64,000 nucleotides of DNA, from positions 1,922,001-1,986,000 of the forward strand of contig CM022368.1 in NCBI GenBank assembly GCA_011800155.1, read 5' to 3'. The stretch is from Flammulina velutipes. Lineage: Eukaryota; Basidiomycota; Agaricomycetes; Agaricales; Physalacriaceae. A program made the translations under genes and the position numbers. Position 1 is the first letter of the stretch; each line of letters begins with the position of its first letter. Below, one piece after another: positions 1 to 10,885 of this stretch. A model generated the notes under the pieces. It was not told where the DNA came from. It did no database searches and saw nothing but the letters and a program-made list of their open reading frames with translations.

Positions 1-986
1 CGTCAGGCCAAAGTGCTGTAAAGCAAATCTCGAACGTTCAGGCGACGATGGCTTGTGAGTGGGCGGAGTCGGTAGAGAAGCCGAGGGAGCGGTGTAGGAT
101 GTTCGCGCATCTAATGAAAGCGAATTGGGCCCATCCGAGAGCCGCTGAGCTAAGATAAAGCAGGATGCCGCAATAATGCGAGTGGAAAATAACACGCATA
201 GCGGTGTGCGATACCTAGACGGCATTAGTGTCTCAACAAAGAAGCCTTCATGTATCTCTCACGAGTCGTGAGCTATGGTCCAGGCAGTTTCCTGCACCCC
301 GAAGTCCTCTTCGTATTTGAAGAAAAGGTCCACTAAAGCGCTATGTGGATTTTCTACCCTGAAGTCAAAGCAGAGCGCTTCCAGGAGGACTTCCTCGGTC
401 TGGAGGATAACCAATTGGCATGTTTCCACTTCCTGCGGCAAATCGTATAAGAGCATACACCGGTGAAAAGCTCCCGACCTTGCTATCTTCCGGGATATCT
501 GCGACATCCTTTCCCTCGATCTTGGACTGACAAACGCGCGCAACGTCGCGAAGTTTGCGGCCACATTCTTCGGTTTTTGTAGCCAAGAATATACAGGCTG
601 CAGCAACATCCTAAATCACGCTATCTCAAGATTGATTCACCGGGCGCTAGCAGGATAGAGCTTACTTGACGATGGAAATCTTCAAAGGCGAAACGCATGT
701 AGAACCGATGAAACCAAGTGGCTGCCGTGAACATGGCGGGTACGGGGCTACGGAATTAAGACTAGGCAGCTGACAGTGATAAAGAGAACCCTTACAGCTG
801 CAGGGAAGAACCGAGGCGAAAGAGAAATTCCACGCCCCGAGCACGATCGTAGAGTTGACGTTCCAAAGGCCACATAGATGGCGTCGCTCGTAGTGCAGAT
901 ACAGGAAAAATCCATTGGTCAGTGCCTTCAGACGTTGAATCAAAAGCAGCAGATTCTTCTCGCGTTGACACAGTGCCTTTGCGCAT
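1..986 (-). CDS. CTD-kinase-type cyclin (cyclin K/T/Ctk2-like), C-terminus beyond window
   Basis: Regulatory cyclin of the family that partners CTD kinases such as CDK9/CDK12/Ctk1, which phosphorylate RNA polymerase II. I joined at least five exons read leftwards from the first ATG at 984-986. The cyclin box reads through QLYDRARGVEFLFRLG, then MFTAATWFHRFYMRF, then ACIFLATKTEECGRKLRDV and LLEALCFDFRVENPHSALV, followed by the second cyclin fold (FILAQRLSDGPNSLSLDAR). Each intron has GT-AG ends and restores the conserved order. The ATKTEE and FDFxVExPH segments are typical of cyclins K, L and T rather than mitotic cyclins. The gene runs off the left edge after a proline-rich stretch, so its length is unknown. 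An upstream exon before 986 cannot be excluded. Family assignment is firm; the exact subclass is inferred. Confidence 0.85.
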
Positions 987-1179
987 TTTCGTGACCACTG
1001 AGCAGAACCAGGACGTCACGGCCCCTGATGAAGATTTTCATATATTTATTTTTTAAAAATAACCTAGTACTTACTGGATATAAACTTACGCACGACCTTG
1101 GCATAACAATGAGATACAAAATGCATAAATGGCTGTGGGGCGGAACCTGAGGCTGTTTCGAAGAGTAGTACTACATATA

Positions 1180-2480
1180 ATTATTCGTATTTCGTCGTTT
1201 GATAGAGAGGAAGGGATTTGAGAGAGGGAAAGGATAAGTAACTTGACAAATGCATAACCTCGCCGGTGATAAGCAGACGTCTCGGTACGACTAAGGGTGC
1301 GCCGTACGTCACCGAGTCATAGTTTAGATGAATCTCGTCACCCATCAAGATGCGTTGGCCCCGGAATCTGGCCTTGCCACCGAGGCCTCGTGGTGGGGTA
1401 TCATGATGCACACCATAAGAAGAAAGTCAGCGACCAGTGTTCCCTTGCGATTGATTAGCGGAACGGCAGGCCGAGCAATAGTTGTCGATGTATCGATCTG
1501 TGATTCCTCAGTTACATACCACAGCAACGGCTTCAAAAGCGTACCATATTGCTCTGGGAATTGACGCCTGGGCGGAAGTGCGTTAGTGGATACCAACTAG
1601 AAGCCAAACGCGTCCTTACCTTTGCCAACAAGTATCGCGACATTTCGGGCCACAATTGGAAGGATGGGCGGCGCTAAACTTGCACCAACGATCGTCGCAA
1701 TAAATCTATCGAGTGTCAGTTTTGACAATTAGAATGGCGCGAGACAGACCATCTCGTCCTCCTGAAGAGGACATCATTAGTACACATCATTACACGAAGA
1801 CCCATAATTAACGTACCAGACGTTCGATGTGGCCACACCGTCTAAAACAGTTCTGAACTCTTAATAGAAATGTCAGAGAAGCGAATCGGTGTCGAACGAT
1901 GTCACGTACTGACGCCAACGACACATAGTGAGCGATGATATCGAGGAGACGCAGTGGTAACACAAGAGTAGGTAGCGGGGTGCTGAAAGGACCAATCCAG
2001 GCTGTGAAACCCCCCAGGATGCCAATTTATATAGCACACCAGCGCAGTTACGCAGATTGAAATCGTCGATTGGAGAAATTACTATTTGGAGTTGAAGGTC
2101 GGGCCGCAAATGAAGAAGACAAACAACACATGCGAGTGTACATGGAACCGCACTTACAGGCTTAAAGTGCCGTACGTTGTAAGATCGGTGGTAGATGAGC
2201 GTGGAGGCCTGCGATTGCATCTGTGGGTTGTCCATAAGCGTTAATTAATAGCCGAACGACGAGACTGTCCACGCATTCTGTTGTTCGTAGATGTCTTCTA
2301 TGGCCCAGGCCTGAACGGTAAATAGAGGGGGATTGGCGCCATTATCCATCCGATAATTTTTTACCCCAAGTGGACGCATGAAGAGAAGATCTGGGAAAGC
2401 AAAAGTGTCATCAATTCTAGTAGAAAGTACAGTTGGGCTGGTTCGATCGGTGCTTGTGATCTTACGGGGAAGCAATTAAA
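1180..2480 (-). CDS. Unresolved multi-exon locus, possible hydrophobic protein
   Basis: I do not recognise this gene. Several minus-strand stretches look coding and can be joined by good splice signals: LLINAYGQPTDAIAGLHAHL near 2170-2250, LPTLVLPLRLLDIIAHYVSL near 1920-1970, the hydrophobic segment IVGASLAPPILPIVARNVAI near 1640-1700, and ARFRGQRILMGDEIHLNYDS near 1310-1370. No single chain with a convincing start and stop emerged, and no catalytic motif is visible. It lies between the cyclin and eIF2B alpha genes in the same orientation. It could be a poorly conserved membrane-associated protein, a decaying gene, or partly chance frames. The boundaries given are only the span of these stretches. 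Confidence 0.3.
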
Positions 2481-2587
2481 TCATTCGCGATGCATAGACC
2501 TTGTATTGTGCAGATTATTGCACTCTCCTTCGCCAATCCAGAACAACGGAGCCTTTTAGGGCCAACAAGAGAATTGGAATAGGCCGT

Positions 2588-4053
2588 TCACCCTGCAAAC
2601 ATGCCGACGAGGTACTGGCTGACTCCCTCTGGCGTGAGGCTGCCCGCGTCCGAGAAAACGAGGGAGATGAGATCAGGTCTGTGACAACGCGGATCATTAG
2701 AGAGGACGGGAACTCGTACATTTTGTGGCACTCACCTGGTATAATCGACATCTGGATTATTCCGGGCTATTTGTTCTTGACTTATCTTGATTAAAGCGGG
2801 GGAATCCGAGTCTTTCATTCCTGTGGTTGATGTCCCCAATGATGATCCGGTAAGCGTTGGCACGAGCTTGGATGCTGTAGAGTTTCGGTGGGCTCGACCT
2901 TGTGGGCTCGAGAACGAAAGGAGTTTCGAATTATGAGTCGGCAGGTCATATTGCGATAGTGGGAACAGTCGATGGAACTTATAGCTGTGAAGAAGAAGCA
3001 AGGTTAGGCGTTTACTGGATATTATTGGCACATGGCATACCTTTCTGCAAGAGCGTAGAAGGGCTTGTTAGCCGCCTTTGCAATGATGGCCATTTGGTTA
3101 CTGCCGACTGCATTTATGAGACCGCCACTCTCAACTACAGCCTCGGATCCAACGAGAACAAAGTCGACCATGTCCATGCTGTACGCGACAGCAGAGTCCA
3201 AGATGACTGTACTTGGTATGCCGGCCGCCGTGAGCATTTCAGCGGTCTTGATGCTACGGAGAAGACACTATTAATCGGTGTGAAAATGCAGGATGGTTGA
3301 ACCAACCCGAGACCACGAGGCCTTGCCTCTGTGACAAAAACTATTGAACAGTTGAGCATATGATAAAATCGAGGTGTCCTTTACGGACCTGATATTCTTT
3401 TGCGCTTGTGCGCCCATAGCAGGGTCTCCATCACCACTCTGGAATATGAATGGGTGAGGATCTATTGAATGATAGATCAGCAGCGAAGCGTTCCGAGTTG
3501 CAGGCTTTTTACCACCGAGCCATCCTTAATGAAGTCGAATGCTAACTCTGCTATCTTTTGTCGATAACTGAGTGCCTCGGTGACATAGGCATGCCCTTGA
3601 CGTATCAGCTCGCGTTTGAGTTCCAGAAAGCTCTGCACTGTTGATTAGAGAGATATAAAAGAAGTAGGACATGCTCTAACAGATGCGTCGTGGGGGAACA
3701 ATGTCACGAATTCGATGAAGAGTTCAGTCCCGGCGCTTAGACTAATTGAGTTCAAAGATTGTTTTTTCAATGCTTCCGCGCCGTCCTTGAGCTCTTTAAC
3801 AAGTTCGAACATCGTACCGGCTGGTAGATATCTCACTGTCAGAGAATGGGAGAGCCTCGATTCAAGAGCATACCCGTCGAGTTCTCCATCAGTTCTACGA
3901 GAGCCAGTATAGCAGCGAGAGGTGTCGATATCTTTGATTTCGAATCTCTGAGCGATGTAAGGTGCCCGTGGGAGATAGAGCACGTACTTGCTCATCCTGT
4001 AGTATACGTTGATACGCAGAACAAATTCCAAAGGGAACAGCTGGAGAGGTCAT
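2588..4053 (-). CDS. GCN3: Translation initiation factor eIF2B subunit alpha
   Basis: Regulatory alpha subunit of the eIF2B guanine-nucleotide exchange factor, which recycles eIF2-GDP and senses phosphorylated eIF2alpha. The ATG at 4051-4053 starts TSPAVPFGICSAYQRILQDE; exons then give LAAILALVELMENSTAGTMF, LSAGTELFIEFVTLFPHDAS, SYSRVVMETLLWAHKRKRIS and VFVTEARPRGLG. They continue with AGIPSTVILDSAVAYSMDMV, DFVLVGSEAVVESGGLINAV and SYKFHRLFPLSQYDLP, ending with DLISLVFSDAGSLTPEGVSQ and YLVGMFAG at the stop (2588-2590). The order and spacing match the whole eIF2B alpha family. About seven introns, all GT-AG, phase-consistent. The C-terminal segment between the KFHRLFPLSQ exon and the NPDVDYT motif is richer in Ser/Thr than in animal homologues. 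Identification is secure; exact exon edges were set by eye. Confidence 0.93.
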
Positions 4054-5083
4054 TTTCGAAGCAAGTGGTTGAGTCACGAAATAAAGATGACGTTATGCGG
4101 TGCACGATGCTACACCATCACATGATCTGAGTATTGGGCAAATTGAAATCCGTTATTTAATTCGAAGCTGCTGGTCTAAATGAAGATATAGGCGGAGAAC
4201 GCTTCGAGCCTTTGAGCCTGAGTTCCCGTCTACCATATACAACTCTAACAAAGCATTCCGGCATGATAAGCGTTTGGAGTGTTGGGCGGCTTCCGCCGGT
4301 TTATAGCCCTTAGGCTCTCCACCCAACATGCTAGCATGCGGCTGGCCCTGTCTCGGTGCCCAAGGCCGCCCAAAAAGTTTCAGGATATTGCGATCGCTTG
4401 TTGCTAGGGAACGGCGACAGACAGGGTAGGTTCGGTGATTGGAATGGTCAAAGCAATTGTAGATGCTCATTGTACTGTTTTAGATCGAATTTTCAATAGG
4501 GAGAGTGGCACAAAGACATTGACTTCTGTAGAACAAGAGTGAATATTTGCAGGGTTTTTGCAAGTCGCGATGGTCGGAAGTTCTACAACAACAGTACAAC
4601 CAACCGCGGGAGCAAAAAGACAGCAAATTGAGGTCGGATTCTATGAAAAAGAAGAATAGAATTACCAAAACGGGATGAAAACGGGTGTAAATATTAGGAA
4701 AACGCCGGCGTTGTAAAACGTGTTATTGGACCATGACGAGAGAAAATGGACGACCAATATAAATATTGTTTTTTCTTCGCCGCTAGGGACCCGCCCTTAG
4801 CTGCGCCCTACAAATAGCCTGCCTTGCTTTTGTCGTCCATTCCTCCCCTCAACAACCATTCCTACACCGCTCATTCCGACGTCGTTTCCGCTGTGGTCGC
4901 CGCCACCATTCGCTATCTTCCAGCTGACACGTCGCAGTCGTCGTCTTATCGCTCGCTTGTCGCCTCATTTTGCCATTGTCCCTTCATTTACACTGTGCGT
5001 CGCATGTTTCTTCTTGCCGACACGATGCTCACTGAGCTTCTCTAGAACGCGACAAGCACCAACCAGAAGCCGTCTCTAGCAAG
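4054..5083. other. Intergenic region between eIF2B alpha and hypothetical gene
   Basis: About 1 kb without a gene I can support. The left part should carry the eIF2B alpha promoter (minus direction). The right part carries a CCAAT box (4754-4758) directly abutting a TATA-like TATAAATA (4758-4765), followed by a C/T-rich presumed 5' leader of the plus-strand gene starting at 5084. Short open frames here have no recognisable protein features. Confidence 0.5.
4758..4765 (+). promoter_or_regulatory. TATA-like element with adjacent CCAAT box
   Basis: TATAAATA at 4758-4765 follows CCAAT at 4754-4758 on the plus strand, about 320 bp before the ATG at 5084. The intervening sequence is C/T-rich, as in a fungal 5' leader. 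Promoter function is inferred from position. Confidence 0.45.
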
Positions 5084-5719
5084 ATGCCACCGTCCCCCAA
5101 AAATGCCGAGGTCGTCTTCTCGCCAGACGTCAAAAACATGGACGACTGGGCGAAGAGGACCCGCATGTCGCTAACGACGGCAGACGCGCTCGGAGCGACC
5201 TATGCGCGCGCGCATTTTTGGTTCACCCAACTCAAGCAGCGACTTGTCAACGAGTTCAAGTGGAAGGATGTCACTCCTCCTCGTGACTCGCGCATGCTCT
5301 TTACGCTCGAAAGTACATCCATTTGGAGCTCGTCGTCGGGACTACCGGCTGGTCCCCCTCTCAGACTGCAGCTCCCAGTTCATGCGAGCTCATTCTTTTC
5401 TCCCGACAGACGCGTTCAATGGCAAATGGTTTTCCATAGCGACACATTCGAATCCATCCGCAAAATTTGTCCACCCATTGCCGATATTCTCTATCTCCTT
5501 CAATGCCTTCTGACTGGGCTGCTCACCGTCGTTTTCGAGGAGCACATACCCGGCAAAGGCATTTACCGGACAACGCGAGGCCTTCCTCCCCCTCAGTGGG
5601 TCCTACAGAACGAGGATGCGCTTCGGCATATTTTTGGCACCGCTCGCTTCAAGGATCTGCAGCGAGCAAGTGGGGACACTCAGTCGTCCTACACTCTGCA
5701 GGTCCTTCCGTGCCGGTGA
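5084..5719 (+). CDS. Hypothetical protein, single open frame
   Basis: A 211-codon uninterrupted frame begins at the ATG in AAGATGCC. The N-terminal third is charged and plausible as protein (NMDDWAKRTRMSLTTADALG, YARAHFWFTQLKQRLVNEFK), with a possible short hydrophobic segment near residues 132-150 (ADILYLLQCLLTGLLTVVF). The middle is Ser/Pro-rich. I do not recognise a family or motif. Unlike its neighbours it needs no intron, although a GT-AG pair around 5311-5368 could remove the low-quality middle part. A TATA/CCAAT pair lies upstream. It may be lineage-specific, or a partly wrong model. Confidence 0.5.
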   Translation: MPPSPKNAEVVFSPDVKNMDDWAKRTRMSLTTADALGATYARAHFWFTQLKQRLVNEFKWKDVTPPRDSRMLFTLESTSIWSSSSGLPAGPPLRLQLPVHASSFFSPDRRVQWQMVFHSDTFESIRKICPPIADILYLLQCLLTGLLTVVFEEHIPGKGIYRTTRGLPPPQWVLQNEDALRHIFGTARFKDLQRASGDTQSSYTLQVLPCR

Positions 5720-6080
5720 CTGTCATCCCATTATTTCCTTTCCGTCTCTCAGTATTCGTCTCTCCTAATCGCATCGCTGTCATATATTGCTCTCATCTTG
5801 CATCCATCCCAATTACCTAGATCGTTATATTTTGTTACATCTAACTTAAACTCTCGCACTCTCTTCTAATGCTTATGTCCTTTCTCTTCGTGTATTATCT
5901 TTACATTGTTTCTTCTATATTTAGATACATTATAGCCTTCTGCTACTTTGTACGGTACTTAGCTGTTCACCATCGAGGCGAATCTACCAAAATGTGCGAC
6001 TTGAGTTATGTCTGAGCGCTCTCGGCTTTCCGGCCAGGTTCCGGCTCAGAGAAAGATTTGCTGTCTTGACCTGGTCCACC
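5720..6080. other. Intergenic region upstream of MAP1
   Basis: About 360 bp, T-rich, holding the presumed 3' end of the hypothetical gene and the promoter and leader of MAP1. No conserved frame or RNA gene was seen. Confidence 0.5.
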
Positions 6081-7869
6081 ATGTCGTCTACTAGTACTAT
6101 CCACTGTCAAAGTGATACATGCCCCAACGGCAAGCCGCCTTCTCGACTAGAATGCCCTACATGCAACAAGTTAGATCTATTTGTTCATTTGTCGACGCGG
6201 CAGTTGACTTGCATTAGGCTTGGTATTAGAGGATCTTTCTTCTGCGGGCAAGAATGCTTCAAGTCTGGATGTAGGCCCGCATATCCTAACTTCTGTTCAC
6301 CTTCTTAACCATCTTAGGGGTGAGCGCGGAAAACGGCCGAATCAAAGCAACAAATTCATTGAACCCGGTAGAAAACTCACAAACTTGTCCATGCACTCGT
6401 GACCGGCGAACGTCAAGGTGAATACTTGTCTATCCAGTATATCATCCATTCAGTCGTAATAGCTACCCCCAGATGGAACGTACAATCCTTTCCCAACATT
6501 TTCGTATACTGGATCGATGCGGCCGGTCTATCCTCTTTCCGCAAAACGAGAGATTCCGGATCACATACCCAAGCCCGATTATGCTGACGATGGTAGGGCT
6601 AAAGGCTTTTTTCGCGACTTCAAGATGATGATGTGAGCCCAACATTATAGCTGCAGGCACACCTAAGTCCGAGATTAGGGCTGCGGGAGCGGCCCCACGA
6701 ATATTAAATCCCCTTGAGCAAGAAAAAATGCGGACCGTCTGTAGAGTGCGTTTCCGTTGTTCTAAATTCCGGAACCATCTAACCTTATCGGTAGCTGGGA
6801 CGGGAAATCCTTGACATAGCTGCGTCTCATGTAAAGCCCGGGATAACTACAGACGAAATCGATGAAATCGTTCACAACGCCACCATTGAACGTAATGCAT
6901 ATCCTTCCCCATTAAACTATCGGGCCTACCCAAAATCTGTCTGCACGTAAGTACCCTTCTTCTCCCTTCGGAAAGGCGGATCTTAACTTTCCATACAAGC
7001 TCTGTCAATGAAGTCGTCTGCCATGGAATACCAGACAAAAGAAAGCTGCGAGAAGGAGACATCATCAATATTGGTATGTCCGTATCTTCGTGAGAGGTCT
7101 AACGTTGCATTTACCGCTTTACTTTGGAAGATGTCAGCGTATACTACGACGGTGAGTTTTCTTCCGCCTTGATTACTTCGTTGATATCTAATACTACATT
7201 GATGAGGCTTCCACAGCGATCTAAACGCAACCTACCCCGTTGGCAACATCGACGAAGACTCAAAAAAACTCATTCGTACAACCCGAGAATGCTTAGATGA
7301 GGCTATCAAAATCTGCAAGCCTGGTGCCCTCTTCCGGGACATTGGGAAGGTCATGTGTGTATGCATGCCACACTATCCATTTTACTGCTGACTGTTCTCT
7401 CCAGCGAGCCGATAGCGCGCGCTAATGGATGCTCTACCATTCGTACCTATACGGGTCATGGGACTAATACCCTCTTCCATTGCTCGCCGAATATCCCCCA
7501 CTTCGCAAAGAACAAAGCTATAGGTACCATGAAAGCTGGAATGGTACGTTCTCATTACTGCATCTATAATAATTGCTCTAACCATATGCTCTAGACTTTT
7601 ACCATAGAACCTGTAAGCTTCTACATCGACGTGACATTTTTTACTCAGTTAAGATACGTAGATGATCAACTTGGGCCCAAACTGGGGAGACATTCACTGG
7701 CCGGATAATTGGACCGCCACGACTATCGATGGCAAACGAAGTGCGCAATTCGAAGAGACTCTGCTGTAAGTCGGCTTCACATTCCTCATCATTGTATGCT
7801 CATGGTCACGGAAGTATCACCGAGACTGGTGTAGACATTCTTACTGCAGGCAAGAAGCTCGAGTTGTAA
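6081..7869 (+). CDS. MAP1: Methionine aminopeptidase type 1 (MetAP1)
   Basis: Cytosolic metalloprotease that removes initiator methionine at the ribosome. The ATG at 6081 starts [20 protein letters not shown]. An N-terminal double zinc finger ([20 protein letters not shown], then CFKSGWKTHKLVH) is followed by the pita-bread catalytic domain: [66 protein letters not shown] and QFEETLL, ending KKLEL at 7869. The five metal ligands are present: Asp of YYD, Asp of SDLN, His of TGHG, Glu of TIEP and Glu of FEETLL. At least ten introns. Three exons are tiny: 2 nt (6318-6319), 21 nt (7131-7151, first metal Asp) and 18 nt (7595-7612, Glu ligand). The gene converges on the SCT1-type gene 140 bp away. 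Assignment is secure. Confidence 0.96.
6318..6319 (+). other. MAP1: 2-nt microexon (GG) of MAP1
   Basis: The exon ending at 6270 stops after the first base of a codon (T). The next coding exon ([15 protein letters not shown]) must start exactly at 6372 in phase 0, because the three bases before it are an in-frame TAG. The two bases GG at 6318-6319 sit between a GT-AG intron of 47 nt (6271-6317) and one of 52 nt (6320-6371). T+GG makes Trp, giving SGWKTHK, the sequence expected for the MetAP1 zinc finger. Confidence 0.75.
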
Positions 7870-8010
7870 TGCAACGTGTTTACATTTACGTAGAAATCTG
7901 CAAACATGAGTCCATGCAAAATACAACATACGGATTGCTAGTAACTTGTGTGAATGCTAAGCAATGCAAGGGAAGCAGGTACATCATCAAAGGTAACGAG
8001 TGGGTCCAGC

Positions 8011-10730
8011 TCATGCTTCATCTCCGGCCTCTGCCTTCCTGCGACGAAGCTCTTCGTTCAGATTATCGGTGGCTGACACAAATGTCTGGGTTTGATCCAT
8101 CTCAGCTAAGACATCGACTGGCACGTTATTGGTGAGGCTAGGTCTTCGATTCCTGGGACCATTGCGGAAATGTATTCCATCGATTGGGGGGCTTTCGGGA
8201 GATGCTGTTACCGGAAGCGAGGTAGCAGCGTGTAGAGGAGCGGCTTGACGCAATTTCTGAAGATTGGCGTACGAATTCGCCCGACTGCGTGATTTGTTTC
8301 CCAAGGCGCTAACATCGCCAGCAGTGGGCAGATATCCGATGACGTTGTCGTAGTCACCTGCGTCTTCGTCGTCCGAGTAATCAGGTGTGCCAACACGACT
8401 TGTTTCATCATGACCACCCCATACACTCGTTCCGCGGCGAGCACTCCGACTCCATCCAAAAAGGCGTTCGTCAATCCACGTCATAGGGTGTGTAAGGCCA
8501 AGACCCTGTGCATCTACAGCACCAGTGCTGCTCTTCCGTCTCCAAATACCAGGTGTCCCGCTGGAAGGCGGTGCAGATGCTGAAGCTAACATACGCCACT
8601 GTTTGGAAGTTCAGAAGGATATCATAGGTAAGGCTGTGAGACAACATACTTCATTGAAGCCACTGTAAAGTTTGGGTCCGAAGTCATTGATAACGTCAAC
8701 CACTTCATTTGATAGTTGAGTACGCATGTCTTTTAGCTTGTTGAGTGAGCGCTGTTGACCAGGCACAAGAGACACGATAAGGGGGTTCAATGACCTGGAT
8801 AGAAATTAGCGAACTCCTCTCTGGATAATTGAGATGACCGACTTAAGAACGTCGAATCCAGCTTCTCCAAACTTGAGTGCGGCGAAATTCATAAAAGGTA
8901 AAGAAAAGACAACAATGAAGGGCGTAAGTATCTTCCACTGGAAGCTGAAGTTGGCACGAATAGCAAAAACGGTTGCGAGGAAAGCGTAGAATCCATATAG
9001 CACAGGGGCTACGCCCAATGAGATCAGTACTTTCCATGTAGCAAGTACGTCTCGACCAGCAATTTTGACGGTGGATTCAGCCAATGCCTCTGAGGGCAAT
9101 GTGAGTTACGTATCAAAAGGAATGTAATACCAGTAATGACCTTTGGCTTTTTTTCTTGAAAGTATGGATGCCAGTATGAATATTGGCGAGTTCAAGATAC
9201 CACCTGGTAGCGCAAGGATCGACCAAGCTGCTAAGAGAAGGATACGATAACTTAGTAGGCCAAGAGTTTTCCAACTTGCCTTCTGGGCGATGGGAACCTA
9301 CATATATTGGTTATATAAACAAAGGACGTTCAGGCTTTCAAACTTACTTGATGGTCTCGTAGGCCAAGATCCCGAAGAAGCCGATTGTACTTGAGCACAT
9401 CTTTGCGTAGCTTGACCACCCGGGGTTCATCCTTGAAATGAATGTATCCTTCTAATAATCGCCTGTTCAGCTCAACAACTTGGCCGAGAGTGAGATGTTG
9501 CCCAGGAGTTTTATAAAGCCGTCGCGCAGCTTGTATCAACTATTAGGATGTCAACCAGAGAAAAATCGAAGAAAGGATCCTATGTCACGGACCATGAGAG
9601 TATCGTAATCGGGCGCGCGCACAGTGACGGTCTTCAATGCATCATATACCAAATCCAGAAATTTTTGAACGGCTTCCCGTTTCTTGTCCCCTCCTTCCTT
9701 GAACATCTCTACAAGTTCTCTGGGGACATCTAGGGCAGAACCGAATTCAACTACTGCACGTGATCGGAAGCGGTGGGCATGGAAGTAAGAGAGACCAACG
9801 GGCACAATCTTCACTTGCAAGTCGGGATTGTTGGCCAATGCTCCGAGGGCCATGACAGACACCCCTGCCTTCAGTGGTAATAGATCTGTACGGTCATGAC
9901 TACCTCCTGCGAATGCATGTTAGTCGTCGTAGTGTGAAGAGATTCGTATATAATTTACCTTCGGGGAAAATGCCGATGCTACCATCGTTTGAAAGACATT
10001 GATAGACGTATCTATACATTTCTTGTTGGTCGACGTGAGGCAAGACTTTGAAGTCCAGGCCAGTCAATCCTTCGGTCTCGGCCTCTGCGACTTTGTCGCG
10101 AAACTTGGCAGTCCCCTTTTCTCCACCAAACTCGCGTTTGACTTTTACTTCAGTGTCAGATATGACTTCGACGACTTCAGCGACTAGAGAGCCGATGGAT
10201 TTTGGAAGGAGGATTTGCATTTTTGGCTTCAACTCGGATAGAAATCGTGTTCCGTCCCCGAGAACCAGTAATGTGTCGTGAGGAGATAGTCGTAATGTAC
10301 CGGTGCCGGCCTTGGCTGAGTCGGCTGCTCGAGAGACAGGAACTATAACAGTTGTGAGTATAGTGGTAATTAGAGTGTTCATGTAGACGTACTGCTTTCC
10401 ATTAGACGGCTGAAGAATCCAACAAACTTCCGATTCATGCTCTTCGCGGCAGTTAGAAACTGGACATGACGATTGCTCTCCTTGTAGACCTCGAGGCTGA
10501 GTAGTAAAGGATCCAAAAACTGTATAGTGATTAGTTGTATTGTCCAATCCATGTCTAGCCAAAGTTCATACCTGGTTGTTGTGCGGCGCCCCAACGAATA
10601 TGGCTGCACCATCGCGTGGTATATTGAAAGCTCCGCGAGGCCTCACTTCACGAAAGAAGATCTGCGTCACAATACGCCAGAAGAGCATGGCAGCATCGTA
10701 CGAGAGATGCAACTGCTTGGACTTGGCCAT
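8011..10730 (-). CDS. SCT1: Glycerol-3-phosphate/dihydroxyacetone-phosphate sn-1 acyltransferase (Sct1/Gpt2 type)
   Basis: ER-membrane acyltransferase that makes lysophosphatidic acid in the first step of glycerolipid synthesis. It starts MAKSKQLHLSYDAAMLFWRI at the ATG 10728-10730. The acyltransferase block I (APHNHQFLDP) is split by an intron, and block III reads GSIGIFPEGGSHDRTDLLPL. GVSVMALGALANNPDLQVKI and VPVGLSYFHAHRFRSRAVVE follow. Two or more hydrophobic segments occur in the exon at 8806-9099 (APVLYGFYAFLATVFAI, PFIVVFSLPFMNFAALKFGE). The Ser/Arg-rich tail ends RRKAEAGDEA at 8011, typical of the phosphorylated cytosolic tail in yeast Gpt2/Sct1. About seven introns. It lies tandem and downstream of the TOG gene and converges with MAP1. 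Family secure; whether it corresponds to SCT1 or GPT2 cannot be told here. Confidence 0.93.
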
Positions 10731-10885
10731 GGTGGTTGAAGCTTAAGACAGAAAGCCTGTGTTTCGCACCGGCAATTGCCCGGCATTTCACAAAGGTTAC
10801 TGAAATTGAATTTCTATGTCAAGTCACAAAAGTGCAATATGTATACAGTGCAGGTCGAGAGCATCATGAGAATGAATAGTGTAAA

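Noticed and set aside
4153..4470. 105-codon minus-strand frame between eIF2B alpha and the hypothetical gene
   Set aside because: No recognisable motif, low-complexity mix of basic and Cys/His residues, no splice context; likely a chance frame in the promoter region.
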